Source: Bacteroidota bacterium (GTDB lineage Bacteria; Bacteroidota; Ignavibacteria; UBA10030; UBA8401). Taken from it: DNA of 64,000 nt. This document shows positions 19,124 to 28,747 of the stretch, one piece after another. A program made the position numbers and the translations under genes. The notes beneath the pieces are model-generated. The model searched no databases. It was not told the DNA's origin and saw nothing but the letters and a program-made list of their open reading frames with translations. The first letter of the stretch is position 1. The number at the start of each line of letters is the position of its first letter. The stretch is taken from positions 310,001-374,000 of the forward strand of contig JAJYOK010000001.1 in assembly GCA_021796215.1 (NCBI GenBank), written 5' to 3'.

Positions 19124-19250
19124 TATTTTATCCGAAGCACGTAAAGACATTGTAATGTTTCACCCTTGTTGCGAGCGGGCATAACAAGGTTTACTGCTGT
19201 GGGAATTTCAATTTTTTTAAAAATGAAGATATAATGAAGGAAAAAATTTC

Positions 19251-21953
19251 ATGAGAAGTATTCTTCTGCTGTTAATTGTGCTTTCCTTACTATTCACAAA
19301 CGTTTCCGCCCAGGAAGATCGTTCGAATTATAACCATTATTTTGAACAAGCGGCTGCGGAGTTTCATGTTCCTGCAGATGTTTTGCGCGGCATTGCATTT
19401 GCTGAAACGCGCTGGTCGCAGTTGAAGTGGGCACCCGGCGATACGGCTTCGTGTATGGGTATGCCGCATCCGTACGGAATTATGTCGCTGTGGGACAACG
19501 ATTTCTTCGGGCACAGTTTGCGCGAAGCCGCGGCGCTGATCGGCAAAGACCCGCAAGTTCTGAAAGATGATCCGTATCAAAATATCCGCGGAGCCGCAGC
19601 GCTGCTAAGAAAATTGTATGACGAAAATCCGTTGCCCGATAGTACAACAGTCAATGATATTGAAAGCTGGCGAAATGCTATCGCCGCATATTCTCATTTG
19701 CCTCTGCGTGATTACGCCCAGCATCACGCGCTTGATATTTATTCTGAAATGTCGCAGGGCTATCACAAGTACGGGATTGAATGGAACGCGCGGCCGGTAA
19801 AGCTTGAACCAATCCGCGAAGCTGTTGGAAAAATTGAACAGGAAGAAGAAGCAAAGCGTGCGGCGAAGCTTCAGAAAACAGGAGAAGTGCAAGCTCAACC
19901 GGATTATCCGGGAGCGAAATGGGCTCAGGCATATCCTGGACACTGGTACACTACTGGTTACCCGAAAGATTTTGTCGTCATTCACGATATGGAAGGATAT
20001 TATCTCTCGACGATTACGTATTTCCAGCAATCAGGTACGCAGGCAAGCATTTTTTATTGTGTTAACGGATTGCAAAATGGCAGCGACTCTCATGGTCATT
20101 ACGAAAATAATCCCGGCGATGCGCCTGCCGGGGAAATTACACAAATGGTTGAAGAAAAATACTGGGCATGGCATGTTCTCTGCTGGAACAAGTATATGTT
20201 CGGAATTGAGCATGAAGGATTTGTTAATGATCCGGCGTGGTACAGCGACGCGATGTACAAAGCGTCTGCGAAGCTGACTTCGTATTTGTGCGACAAGTAC
20301 GGAATTCCAAAAGATCGAGATCATATTATCGGACATGATGAGCATCTGAATGCTGACTGGGTAAATTGGATTAACAACACATACGATCCACAGCTTCAGG
20401 CAAAAGGAATTCCGCCGATTGATCCGACATGCAGCGGTTCTCAAACTCACACTGATCCCGGTCAGTATTGGAATTGGACGTACTATATGAGTTTAGTGAC
20501 TGGAGAAGATTCCATTCCGCCGAAAATTGTTTCGACTTTTCCGGTACTGAATCAAACGGCGGTGCCGGCATACAAAGATATTGTTGTTCAGTTTGATTAT
20601 CCGATGGACCATGGTTCGACCGACAGCGCATTTTCCATTACACCGAGCGTCGCCGGAACATTTGCTTGGAGTTCCGATTCGAAAACTCTGACGTTCCACC
20701 CGGCAAACTTTTTCTCCTTCAGCACGACGTACGCAGTGAAGATAGATTCAACGGCGGCGAACAGTGTGAAAAAAGAAAGGATTGACGGCAACGGAGACGG
20801 TATCGGAGGCGATGCGTATCAGTTTTCGTTCACTACTGTTCCGGCAGACATAACACCGCCTTCAGTTTTGAGAACATATCCCCAACAAAACGAAAGCGAT
20901 GTTTCATCGTTTGCAGATATTTCGATCACAATGGATGAGCCGCTGCAATATTCAACTCTGAGCGGACATGTTCTGCTGAAAGATACTGCCGGCAATTCTA
21001 TTTCTGTTCTCAATGCGAAACTCGACTCCGTGAATGACCGCGGCATTATTTCATTTACTCCCGGGTCACTCAGTCCGGATCAGCCTTATATCCTGACACT
21101 TGTTCCGGGAATCAAGGATTTGTACGGAAACGCGACGAGTTCCGATTATACCGTGCATTTTACAACTTCGCCGGAAACAGTAACGCCGGGAATTTTGTAT
21201 GAAACTTTTGAATCCAACACGCGCAGCTGGCAGCAGCCGGCTTTTACTGCCGGTACGGTCGGCGTTGATTCAAGTGTCACCGCATTTACGCTGACATCGG
21301 CAAAAAAGAAAGACGGTTCTTACTCCGGTGAAGTGACATATCGTTTTACAGGAAGTTCGGGCGGCGTTGTTGATGAATATGCCGCAGCGGGACCGACGAT
21401 TGATTCATATGTTTCACTTGGCGTGTGGGTGTACGGCGATCTCAGCGGCAATGAACTTGATGCTGTGTTTCAACCCTCGAATCAAACTGTCGTTCTCGAT
21501 ACACTCAACTGGTTCGGCTGGAAATTTTGCTCCCTTCAGTTAAGTGCAATTACCGGCCCGTCAAAAAAGTTCAGCGGTTTTTTGATTAAACAAGTGTCTT
21601 CAGCTTCCACTACCGAGTCAGTATATTTTGATGATGTTGAGATCAATAGTACGGTCAATAATGCAGCCGAAAGTTCAGTGCACAATCCGAATGACTATTC
21701 GCTTGAGCAGAATTATCCGAACCCGTTCAATCCGACAACACATTTACGATATACGATAGCCGATTTCGGATTTGTGTCATTGAAAGTGTTCGACGTCCTC
21801 GGGCGTGAAGTTGCAACGCTGGTGAATGAACGACAATCTCCCGGAACGTACGAAGTACCGTTCGACGGCAGCAAACTAGGGAGCGGCATTTACTTCTACA
21901 CATTGCGCAGCGGAAATTTTTCTGCCACGCAAAAAATGATTGTCCTTAAATAA
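19251..21953 (+). CDS. Secreted two-domain peptidoglycan hydrolase (transglycosylase-like plus amidase_2), T9SS cargo
   Basis: 900 residues. A signal peptide ([17 protein letters not shown]) is followed at about 25-175 by a lysozyme-like SLT domain: [16 protein letters not shown] with the candidate catalytic Glu, [31 protein letters not shown]. Residues about 225-375 are an amidase_2/PGRP-type zinc amidase: [33 protein letters not shown] supply the likely His and Asp ligands. Two SbsA/Big_5-like Ig domains follow ([27 protein letters not shown]), then a jelly-roll-like region and a T9SS type A tail ([14 protein letters not shown] ... TQKMIVLK). It would cut both the glycan and the amide bond of peptidoglycan outside the cell. 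The start has GAAGG upstream. Confidence 0.8.
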   Translation: MRSILLLLIVLSLLFTNVSAQEDRSNYNHYFEQAAAEFHVPADVLRGIAFAETRWSQLKWAPGDTASCMGMPHPYGIMSLWDNDFFGHSLREAAALIGKDPQVLKDDPYQNIRGAAALLRKLYDENPLPDSTTVNDIESWRNAIAAYSHLPLRDYAQHHALDIYSEMSQGYHKYGIEWNARPVKLEPIREAVGKIEQEEEAKRAAKLQKTGEVQAQPDYPGAKWAQAYPGHWYTTGYPKDFVVIHDMEGYYLSTITYFQQSGTQASIFYCVNGLQNGSDSHGHYENNPGDAPAGEITQMVEEKYWAWHVLCWNKYMFGIEHEGFVNDPAWYSDAMYKASAKLTSYLCDKYGIPKDRDHIIGHDEHLNADWVNWINNTYDPQLQAKGIPPIDPTCSGSQTHTDPGQYWNWTYYMSLVTGEDSIPPKIVSTFPVLNQTAVPAYKDIVVQFDYPMDHGSTDSAFSITPSVAGTFAWSSDSKTLTFHPANFFSFSTTYAVKIDSTAANSVKKERIDGNGDGIGGDAYQFSFTTVPADITPPSVLRTYPQQNESDVSSFADISITMDEPLQYSTLSGHVLLKDTAGNSISVLNAKLDSVNDRGIISFTPGSLSPDQPYILTLVPGIKDLYGNATSSDYTVHFTTSPETVTPGILYETFESNTRSWQQPAFTAGTVGVDSSVTAFTLTSAKKKDGSYSGEVTYRFTGSSGGVVDEYAAAGPTIDSYVSLGVWVYGDLSGNELDAVFQPSNQTVVLDTLNWFGWKFCSLQLSAITGPSKKFSGFLIKQVSSASTTESVYFDDVEINSTVNNAAESSVHNPNDYSLEQNYPNPFNPTTHLRYTIADFGFVSLKVFDVLGREVATLVNERQSPGTYEVPFDGSKLGSGIYFYTLRSGNFSATQKMIVLK

Positions 21954-22069
21954 ATCAGTAACAATATGGTTGTGCTATGAGGAAGCATGCCCAGGGAAAG
22001 CACAACCGTTCTGAGAAGGCAGAATACCAGCTCAAGTATTTTTTTGTACAGGAAAGGAGTTATGAGGCG

Positions 22070-24550
22070 ATGAAGAACAAAGTTTTTGTGGTTGCGATTT
22101 TTTTCTTGGCGTTTCAAGGAGCAGCTATAGCTCAAATTACCTACGATACGCTTTATAGTGCGCCCGTTGGCCCTGGTGCGATTTACACTCGCCTGTACGC
22201 TCCATCTGTTCCGTACAATGTTTCTGTACTTGAGGTTGATTTAAAAAATCCGCACATAAAGATTGAAACTGTAAAAGGACAGGATCTTTTGACCGGATTT
22301 GAGACGGTAAGTTCTATGTCTCAAAGGAACAGCTACGACAGTCATGTTGTGGTCGGCGCTGTGAACGGTGATCTTTACGGCTCGACGCCGACAAACGTGC
22401 AAGTGGAGAAAGGTGAAGTCCTCCTGCGGACAACCGGAAAAACAAGAATTGGTTTTGACTCCACGAATCAATTTTCAATGAGCATAGTTTCGTATTCAGG
22501 AAAACTTCTGGCCAGTGATTCATCCTACGCAATTGGCGGGATCAATGAATCCCGCGGTACGAACGCACTCATTCTCTACAACAGCTATAAAGGAGGTTCA
22601 ACGGGTACTAATCAGTATGGGACTGAAGCTGCCGTTCATCCGATTAATGGCTGGTTCGTCAATGATTCAGTCGCATGTATCGTTGATAGTGTTGTTCAAA
22701 GTGTGGGGAATATGATGATTACGAGAGGTGATGCTGTCCTTTCGGGCAATGGTAATGCGAGCACTTTTCTTGTTAACAATGTTCATGCTGGAGACACCAT
22801 TAAAGTTGCTTTGAGTTTAACGCCGAGCTTAAAAGATTTAACTGAAATGATAGGAGGGTTTCCGAGGATTGTGTACAACGGGACAAACTATGTTTCAACA
22901 GGCGTGGCTCAAGAAGGTGGTCCCGATCCATATAATCCAAATCCGCGGACAGGTGTTGGTTTCTCAGCCGACAGTTCGAAACTCTATCTGGTAATTCTTG
23001 ACGGAAGACAGGCACCTTTAACCGGCGGCATGACCTTGGACCAATTTGCCGATCTTATGATTCAGCTTGGAGTGTACAATGGAATGAATTTTGACGGCGG
23101 TGGATCGTCTACAATGGTTGTACAGAATTCACTTGTCAATTATATACCCGGCGAACGTCAAGTATCAAATGGACTTCTTGTCGTTTCAACGGCTCAGAGC
23201 GATAGTGTGGTACGGTTTATCCACCTTCTTCCGCCAAATCTATCGCAGGCATTCAAACCTTACAAGATGGTAAGAATTTTCGAAGGCGATAGTATAACAT
23301 TACAGGTGTCCGGCTATGATAAATTTTATATGCCGCTGCCCATTGATCAGCAAAAGCTGCAAATGAGCGCAGATGCTAACTTGGGGAAGTTTAATGCTGA
23401 TGGTTACTTCGTTGCCGGCACACAGCACGACAGCGGTTACGTCTATGCAACGTATGCTGATTCGATTGTAGATTCCGAATTCGTTGTTGTAAAGACTCTT
23501 ACAAAAATTTCTGTATCGCCTGCTAACGTTGTCACGGATACTGTCCGACCGGTTACGTTCAGCGCAGTTGGATATGATACAGATGCCATGCAACAGTCCC
23601 TTCATCAGCAGCTTTTGAATTGGATGGTTACCGATTCAACGGTTGGAGTTATTGATGCAAATGGAATTTTTAGAGGAAAACATGTTGGAGCAGTATATGT
23701 CATCGCTTCATACGAAGGTTTGAAAGATTCTGTCATGGTCACGGTGGATGTCGGTAACGGATTTACCGAAATTGATTCGCTTCAGTCATTAAACGGGTGG
23801 AATGTCAGCTTGTCGAATGTGGACACAACGAACACCCGGGTCTCAATCTCTGACAGTCTCTCGTCAATTGGTACACACTCGTTAAGAATAGATTACAAAT
23901 TCACATTCAATGGAAGTCCGAGCTTTGTGTATTTGAACAGAGATATTCCTCTGAGCGGCGTTCCCGATTCGCTGTGGATTGATCTCAAAGCTGATTCACT
24001 TGCTCATGTGATGATTTACACCATTACAGATGCAACCGGCAAACAGTACACATTGACAAGCAGCATAGCAAAGGATTCAGCGCAATTCACTTCACTGCCG
24101 GCGCGCGTGTCATCGTTTTCTTCCTCAATGGTTTTTCCCGTAACGCTAAATCAGGCAGGTGTGCTTTTGGGTGGCGGCACACGAAGAACTAACGGCGTAA
24201 CTTACACAGGCACAATCTATGTGGACAATCTCCGGGTCAGCTATCCTGCACGAGTGACAGGCGTTCAGGAAATAAACCGCCGGCCGAGCAGTTATTTGTT
24301 ATATCAGAATTATCCCAACCCGTTCAATCCTTCAACGAGAATTCAATATTCCGTATCCGGTAGTCAGATAGTGTTGCTGAAGGTGTATGATGTTTTAGGA
24401 AGGGAAGTTGCAACGCTGGTGAATGAACGACAATCTCCCGGAATGTACGAAGTACAATTCGATGGCAGTAAACTTCCAAGCGGAATTTATTTTTATCGCT
24501 TGCAGGCAGGAAGTTTTGTGGAGACGAAAAAACTTGTACTTCTGAAGTAA
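22070..24550 (+). CDS. Secreted phosphodiester glycosidase (NAGPA domain), T9SS cargo
   Basis: About 826 residues. ATG 22070 has AGGAAAGGAG 10 bases upstream and gives the signal peptide VVAIFFLAFQGAAIAQ; the frame is open to 21977. Residues about 35-370 are the NAGPA/phosphodiester glycosidase domain (PF09992): VVGAVNGDLYG, GFPRIVYNG, NPRTGVGFS, and the hallmark NFDGGGSSTMVVQN. This family removes sugars linked through a phosphodiester, as in N-acetylglucosamine-1-phosphodiester alpha-N-acetylglucosaminidase. Two Big_2-like domains follow, then a T9SS type A tail ([19 protein letters not shown] ... TKKLVLLK). It sits between two wall amidases, so a polysaccharide or wall-polymer substrate is likely but not shown. 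Confidence 0.78.
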   Translation: MKNKVFVVAIFFLAFQGAAIAQITYDTLYSAPVGPGAIYTRLYAPSVPYNVSVLEVDLKNPHIKIETVKGQDLLTGFETVSSMSQRNSYDSHVVVGAVNGDLYGSTPTNVQVEKGEVLLRTTGKTRIGFDSTNQFSMSIVSYSGKLLASDSSYAIGGINESRGTNALILYNSYKGGSTGTNQYGTEAAVHPINGWFVNDSVACIVDSVVQSVGNMMITRGDAVLSGNGNASTFLVNNVHAGDTIKVALSLTPSLKDLTEMIGGFPRIVYNGTNYVSTGVAQEGGPDPYNPNPRTGVGFSADSSKLYLVILDGRQAPLTGGMTLDQFADLMIQLGVYNGMNFDGGGSSTMVVQNSLVNYIPGERQVSNGLLVVSTAQSDSVVRFIHLLPPNLSQAFKPYKMVRIFEGDSITLQVSGYDKFYMPLPIDQQKLQMSADANLGKFNADGYFVAGTQHDSGYVYATYADSIVDSEFVVVKTLTKISVSPANVVTDTVRPVTFSAVGYDTDAMQQSLHQQLLNWMVTDSTVGVIDANGIFRGKHVGAVYVIASYEGLKDSVMVTVDVGNGFTEIDSLQSLNGWNVSLSNVDTTNTRVSISDSLSSIGTHSLRIDYKFTFNGSPSFVYLNRDIPLSGVPDSLWIDLKADSLAHVMIYTITDATGKQYTLTSSIAKDSAQFTSLPARVSSFSSSMVFPVTLNQAGVLLGGGTRRTNGVTYTGTIYVDNLRVSYPARVTGVQEINRRPSSYLLYQNYPNPFNPSTRIQYSVSGSQIVLLKVYDVLGREVATLVNERQSPGMYEVQFDGSKLPSGIYFYRLQAGSFVETKKLVLLK

Positions 24551-24670
24551 GGGAAAGTTAAAGATGGGAAAGAAAAAGTTAAAATTGATCTTCAGTGGAT
24601 AAAATAAAACAGATTCACTAACTTTCACGCTACGTTACATCACTCTTAATTCACTTCACACTTATCCGTG

Positions 24671-24686
24671 CCTGCCGTCAGGCAGG
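24671..24686. repeat. Short palindrome, CCTGCC-GTCA-GGCAGG
   Basis: A 6-base stem with 4-base loop lies just upstream of the propeller gene. Related palindromes are at 31321-31336 (CCTGTC/GACAGG) and 52558-52576 (GACAGGCA/TGCCTGTC), which suggests a dispersed short palindromic family. The copies are too short for more. Confidence 0.4.
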
Positions 24687-24708
24687 TTCACTAACGCAGG
24701 ATACTTCT

Positions 24709-25707
24709 ATGAAAACATTCCTCCCTGTCGCCACTGGCGTCATTTTCAATTTGTTCTGCGGCTTCATTCTTTTTGCAACCCTCTTTGGGGCTGTTCCACT
24801 TTTTGCACAGATACATGCCGTCTCTGTCGAAAAGCTGCCGCTCGGCACTGAACAGCAATGGAGCCAGCCGGTATTTTCTCCCGACGGTGCACGCATTTAT
24901 TTCACATCTGCCGGCTTTAACGGCATTTGGGAATACACGCAGTCAACGAAATCTGTTCGGCAAATAACCGATGCGCCGCGATCGGGTTTTGGCTTTGCGC
25001 TTTCGAACGACGGGAAAACAATTTCCTATCGCCGCACGTTTGACGAAGCCTCGCGGTCCCGTACGCAGGAACTGGTAACGCAAAACCTTTCTTCCGGAAC
25101 GGTGAACGTTCTTGAAAAAGGAGAAAGCGTTTCGCTTCCGAAGTTTTCTACTGCCTCGCCGTCAGGCGGGCAATCAGTGATTTATCTGAAAGAAGGGAAG
25201 GTCGTCAGTGCCGCTTCTTCCAAAGCGAAGGATTCTCACGTTGAATCGGCAGGCGCTGCCGTTGTGCTTGGCATTGAAGACACGAAGATTGCGCTTCTTA
25301 AAAACGGCTCGAAAGTTTCGTTCGATCCGCTCGGCAACGGAAGCTACATCTGGCCGTCGCTTTCGCCCGACGGAACAAAGCTTCTCGCATACGAAATGGA
25401 CCGCGGTGTGTTCATTTCTGATTTGGAAGGAAATGTTCTGAAGATGCTCGGCAGAAAAGACAATCCGATTTGGACGCGCGATGGTAAATGGATCGTGTAT
25501 ATGGACGATAAAGACGACGGGCACAATATTCTCGGCTCAGATATTTATGGCGTTTCCGCCGACGGAGCAGCCACTGTCCGCCTGACGAACACCAGCGGCG
25601 TGATCGAGCTTTATCCGTCCTGCTCGCCGGTAGAAAATAAAATCGTATGCAGTTCGCTGAGCGGCGACGTCTATGTTATTACATATTCAGAGGAGGGCGC
25701 GCGATGA
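24709..25707 (+). CDS. Exported TolB-like (PD40/WD40-type) beta-propeller protein
   Basis: 332 residues. The N-terminal hydrophobic segment FNLFCGFILFATLFGAVPLFAQ is a signal peptide or anchor. PD40-type propeller blades follow: WSQPVFSPDGARIYFTS, GFALSNDGKTISYRR, WPSLSPDGTKLLAYE, NPIWTRDGKWIVYMDD, YPSCSPVENKIVC. This is the pattern of TolB and DPP-IV-like propellers, used for protein or glycan binding. No enzymatic domain and no T9SS tail are present. Its stop overlaps the ATG of the amidase gene by 4 bases, so it is coupled to an exported wall hydrolase. The ligand is unknown. Confidence 0.75.
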   Translation: MKTFLPVATGVIFNLFCGFILFATLFGAVPLFAQIHAVSVEKLPLGTEQQWSQPVFSPDGARIYFTSAGFNGIWEYTQSTKSVRQITDAPRSGFGFALSNDGKTISYRRTFDEASRSRTQELVTQNLSSGTVNVLEKGESVSLPKFSTASPSGGQSVIYLKEGKVVSAASSKAKDSHVESAGAAVVLGIEDTKIALLKNGSKVSFDPLGNGSYIWPSLSPDGTKLLAYEMDRGVFISDLEGNVLKMLGRKDNPIWTRDGKWIVYMDDKDDGHNILGSDIYGVSADGAATVRLTNTSGVIELYPSCSPVENKIVCSSLSGDVYVITYSEEGAR

Positions 25708-27695
25708 AAACGACTCTACTGTTCCAGAGGCACAGCAGCCTTCGGCTGAGACATTCAATGATAATGATGCTCGCATGTGCGTCGCTTTCGCTTTTTTCAC
25801 CGCGCACGATTTTTGCCCAACGCACCGATTTATCAGGATTGAAATTCTGCATAGACCAGGGACACGGCGGATATAACTCCAACGATCGTCATGTTATCCC
25901 TGATGCGGGAACTGATTTTTGGGAATCCGAAAGCAACTATTACAAAGGAGTTTGGCTTAAACAGCTTCTTGAAGCACAAGGCGCGACGGTTATTTTGACG
26001 CGGCCAAACAAGGACAGCATCTACAATAACTCCAGTGATTCTGATGAGCCTACTCTCACGGCACGGTGGCAGCTTGCAAACTCCAACAATGTGAACTGGT
26101 TCCATTCCATTCACAGTAATGCGTTTGACGGAAAAACAAATTATACGATGGTGCTGCTGAAAGAAAACATCAGCACGCGGCAGGCGGCATTTCCGGCAGC
26201 GATTGATATGTCAGCAGACATCTACAATAATATTCGGGCAAGAGATAGAACAAGTTCGTCGGGTGGGAACATAAAAACCGGAGTCTATCTCGATTATACA
26301 TTTTACGGCGGACCGAACGGCGGCTACAACCTTGGTGTGCTCAGCGGATTGGCAATGCCGGGAGAATTGTCTGAAGGTTCGTTCCATGATTATTTCCCTG
26401 AAACACGCCGGCTGATGAACAACGATTACAGAAAGAATGAAGCGTACGGAATTTTAAACGGAATCCTTCAGTACTTTGGTGTTCCTTTCGATACGCTCGG
26501 TGTAATTTGCGGAACGCAGGTTGACAAATCTTTGTCCAATAAGCCGATCAATAATGTCGTCGTGCATCTTCTTTCCCAAGGGGGTTTTCTATCTGTGGAT
26601 AAAATCTACCACGGCGATAATTTTAATAACGGTTATTTCTTCTTTGATTCTCTGTCATCGGGAAATTATTCTGTGGTATTTGAAACACCGGGTTTTCCGA
26701 ATGACACGGTGCATGTTACAATTGCAAGCTCAAGAAATCCGGTGACAAGCACAGAACCTTCCGCAAGTGCAATACAGATCAGCCGCTCGAAAGTTCTTTC
26801 GCTGACTTTTGGATCGCCGATGGACACAGCTAAAATACGAACAGCGTTTTCCATCACGCCATCCGTTGACGGTGTTATTGCATGGTCGAACAATAACACG
26901 GTGATGACGTTTACACCAAGCCAATTGCTTGACTATAAGAAGAGTTACACTGTCAGTCTTGCGGGAATGGGCAACTCTCCTGCGCCGCTTGTGTTCGTTG
27001 ACAATACCAGCATCACTTCCAATGTCGGCGCGACTGCATTCACGTTTGCGTTCACGACTGTTGCGCTTCCGCCGTATGTGAGCACATCACAGCCGGCGAT
27101 GAACGATACCGCTGCCAGAGTAACTTTGCCGATTGGAATTCGTTTTTCTGAAACGATGGACACCGCATCGGTGCGGGCGGCGTTTTCTATCGCACCCGCT
27201 GTGAGCGGCAGAATAGCATGGTCAAATGCAAACACGACTTTTTTATTTTATCCTGATTCCTCATTTCCGTACGGTACAGACTTTACTGTCACCATTGGCA
27301 CGGCGGCGAAATCTACATACGGTGATTATGTTGACGGAAACAAGGATAGCGTTGGCGGAGACGCGTATGTTCTGACATTCCGGACAGTGCAGATAACGGC
27401 AGGAGTTGCGCAAAATCCGAATGACGTTCCGACGAAATTCGGGCTTGAGCAGAATTATCCAAACCCGTTCAATCCCTCAACGCAAATACGGTTTGGAATT
27501 CCTGTTTCGGGATTTGTGTCTCTGAGGATTTTTGATGTACTCGGACGCGAAGTTTCAACGCTTGTAAATGAACGAAAATCGCCCGGAACGTACGAAGTGC
27601 AATTTGACGGAAGCAATCTTCCGAGCGGCGTGTATTTCTATCGTCTGCAAGCAGGAAGTTCTGTGGAGACGAAAAAGCTGACGCTGTTGAGGTAA
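25704..27695 (+). CDS. Secreted N-acetylmuramoyl-L-alanine amidase (amidase_3), T9SS cargo
   Basis: About 663 residues. ATG 25704 overlaps the preceding stop (ATGA) and has GAGGAGGG upstream; the frame also opens at 25647. The signal region is MIMMLACASLSLFSPRTIFAQ. Residues about 45-275 are a zinc amidase_3 domain: FCIDQGHGGYN and FWESESNYYKG (His and Glu ligands), FHSIHSNAFDG (His ligand), and LSEGSFHDYF with the catalytic Glu. A carboxypeptidase-regulatory-like module (NVVVHLLSQGGFLS ... GNYSVVFETPGF), two SbsA/Big_5-like domains and a T9SS type A tail ([14 protein letters not shown] ... TKKLTLLR) follow. It cleaves the MurNAc-L-Ala bond in extracellular peptidoglycan. A strong terminator ends the unit. 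Confidence 0.85.
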   Translation: MKTTLLFQRHSSLRLRHSMIMMLACASLSLFSPRTIFAQRTDLSGLKFCIDQGHGGYNSNDRHVIPDAGTDFWESESNYYKGVWLKQLLEAQGATVILTRPNKDSIYNNSSDSDEPTLTARWQLANSNNVNWFHSIHSNAFDGKTNYTMVLLKENISTRQAAFPAAIDMSADIYNNIRARDRTSSSGGNIKTGVYLDYTFYGGPNGGYNLGVLSGLAMPGELSEGSFHDYFPETRRLMNNDYRKNEAYGILNGILQYFGVPFDTLGVICGTQVDKSLSNKPINNVVVHLLSQGGFLSVDKIYHGDNFNNGYFFFDSLSSGNYSVVFETPGFPNDTVHVTIASSRNPVTSTEPSASAIQISRSKVLSLTFGSPMDTAKIRTAFSITPSVDGVIAWSNNNTVMTFTPSQLLDYKKSYTVSLAGMGNSPAPLVFVDNTSITSNVGATAFTFAFTTVALPPYVSTSQPAMNDTAARVTLPIGIRFSETMDTASVRAAFSIAPAVSGRIAWSNANTTFLFYPDSSFPYGTDFTVTIGTAAKSTYGDYVDGNKDSVGGDAYVLTFRTVQITAGVAQNPNDVPTKFGLEQNYPNPFNPSTQIRFGIPVSGFVSLRIFDVLGREVSTLVNERKSPGTYEVQFDGSNLPSGVYFYRLQAGSSVETKKLTLLR

Positions 27696-27711
27696 GTTAA
27701 GAATAAAAAGT

Positions 27712-27746
27712 AAAACGTCAGGCACCGAAAAAGTGCCTGACGTTTT
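27712..27746 (+). terminator. Strong intrinsic terminator
   Basis: A perfect 14-base stem, AAAACGTCAGGCAC at 27712-27725 with GTGCCTGACGTTTT at 27733-27746, and a 7-base loop CGAAAAA. It ends the unit containing the amidase_3 gene; the next ATG is only 6 bases beyond, so any promoter for that gene must lie inside or before it. Confidence 0.8.
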
Positions 27747-27752
27747 CAGACA

Positions 27753-28424
27753 ATGAAAAAATATTCGAAAGTCATATTTTTAATAGTCTTCCTGTTTTCA
27801 ATTGCAGACAGTCAACCGATAAGGCAGTACGGTATCAAAGCCGGGTTTAGTCTTGCAACAATGAAATGGGTAACTGCCGGAATAACAGACAATCAAATTC
27901 GTAACAGACTTGGTTTCGATGTTGGTGGATTTATTGAATGGTTTGAAGATCCCTTGTTTAGCTTTATTTCGGAGTTGGACTATGTTCAGAAGGGGATGAG
28001 AGAGGACATTCCGGTAACGACAGAACAATACCCCGACGGAACGGGCGAGTTCTTCAAATATGATTGCAGAATTGACCTTCTTTCTTTTTCTCTTCTGCCT
28101 AAAGCACGGATTGAAATGGGCGGCGTCGAGTTGTACGCCATTGCAGGAGTGAGATTGGATTACTCTCTTTCTAATTCTGTAAGTGTAGAGGGGGAAGAGC
28201 CTTTTAGTAAGTACACAGAACAAGCATTTCAGTCATTTTTTGATCACTTTAAGCGCACGCAATTCGGAGGAACATTCGGTGCAGGTGTTCAACTTAAGTC
28301 AATTCTGCCATTTCCGGCCGGTATTGAAATTCGGTACAGTCCAAATTGGCAGAACACTTATTCAGATAGGTACTGGAATATTAGGAGTAGATCATTCGAA
28401 TTTTTACTGACTGTGTACGAATGA
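27753..28424 (+). CDS. PorT-like outer membrane beta-barrel protein
   Basis: 223 residues. A signal peptide (VIFLIVFLFSIADSQ) is followed by GIKAGFSLATMKW, then alternating strands (VGGFIEWFEDPLFSFISELDYVQKGMRE, LLSFSLLPKARIEMGGVELYAIAGVRLDY, GGTFGAGVQLKSILPFPAGIEIRYSP) to the aromatic end FEFLLTVYE. The pattern (GIKxGxN/S start, SELxYVQKG, PLLxK-like strand) is the PorT/OMP_b-brl_2 family of 8-stranded barrels in this phylum. PorT itself is a T9SS component, but the family is large, so a specific role is not assigned. The gene stands alone after a terminator. Confidence 0.7.
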   Translation: MKKYSKVIFLIVFLFSIADSQPIRQYGIKAGFSLATMKWVTAGITDNQIRNRLGFDVGGFIEWFEDPLFSFISELDYVQKGMREDIPVTTEQYPDGTGEFFKYDCRIDLLSFSLLPKARIEMGGVELYAIAGVRLDYSLSNSVSVEGEEPFSKYTEQAFQSFFDHFKRTQFGGTFGAGVQLKSILPFPAGIEIRYSPNWQNTYSDRYWNIRSRSFEFLLTVYE

Positions 28425-28747
28425 TGCCCCTTCGTTCGCACGGGTTGATAGGCGACCTATAGAATAATGGCGGACATTGCGATAAAATGGAAGTAAAGGC
28501 AGATGGTAAGAAAAAAGACTTACTATTTTGAACCAGCAAAGTATTTCTTGGATACAAAAAACTTGGACTTGAATAGGATGACAAGAAAAACGTGCAATAA
28601 CAGCAGCTACCCGCAAGCAAAGATACATTTCTTATAAGCGTTTTGCGGCATTGTTAATCAAACCGTTTACGGCTTTATACGAAACCATATAAACAATAGT
28701 TAGTCCCTGACCGAATCTATTTGACACCCGAAAGGAAATTTCCCACA
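28425..28747. other. Gap without a recognisable gene
   Basis: 323 bases between the PorT-like gene and the G+C-rich methyltransferase. I found no convincing reading frame, hairpin terminator or consensus promoter. It marks the left edge of a patch whose base composition changes abruptly at the next gene. Confidence 0.5.
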
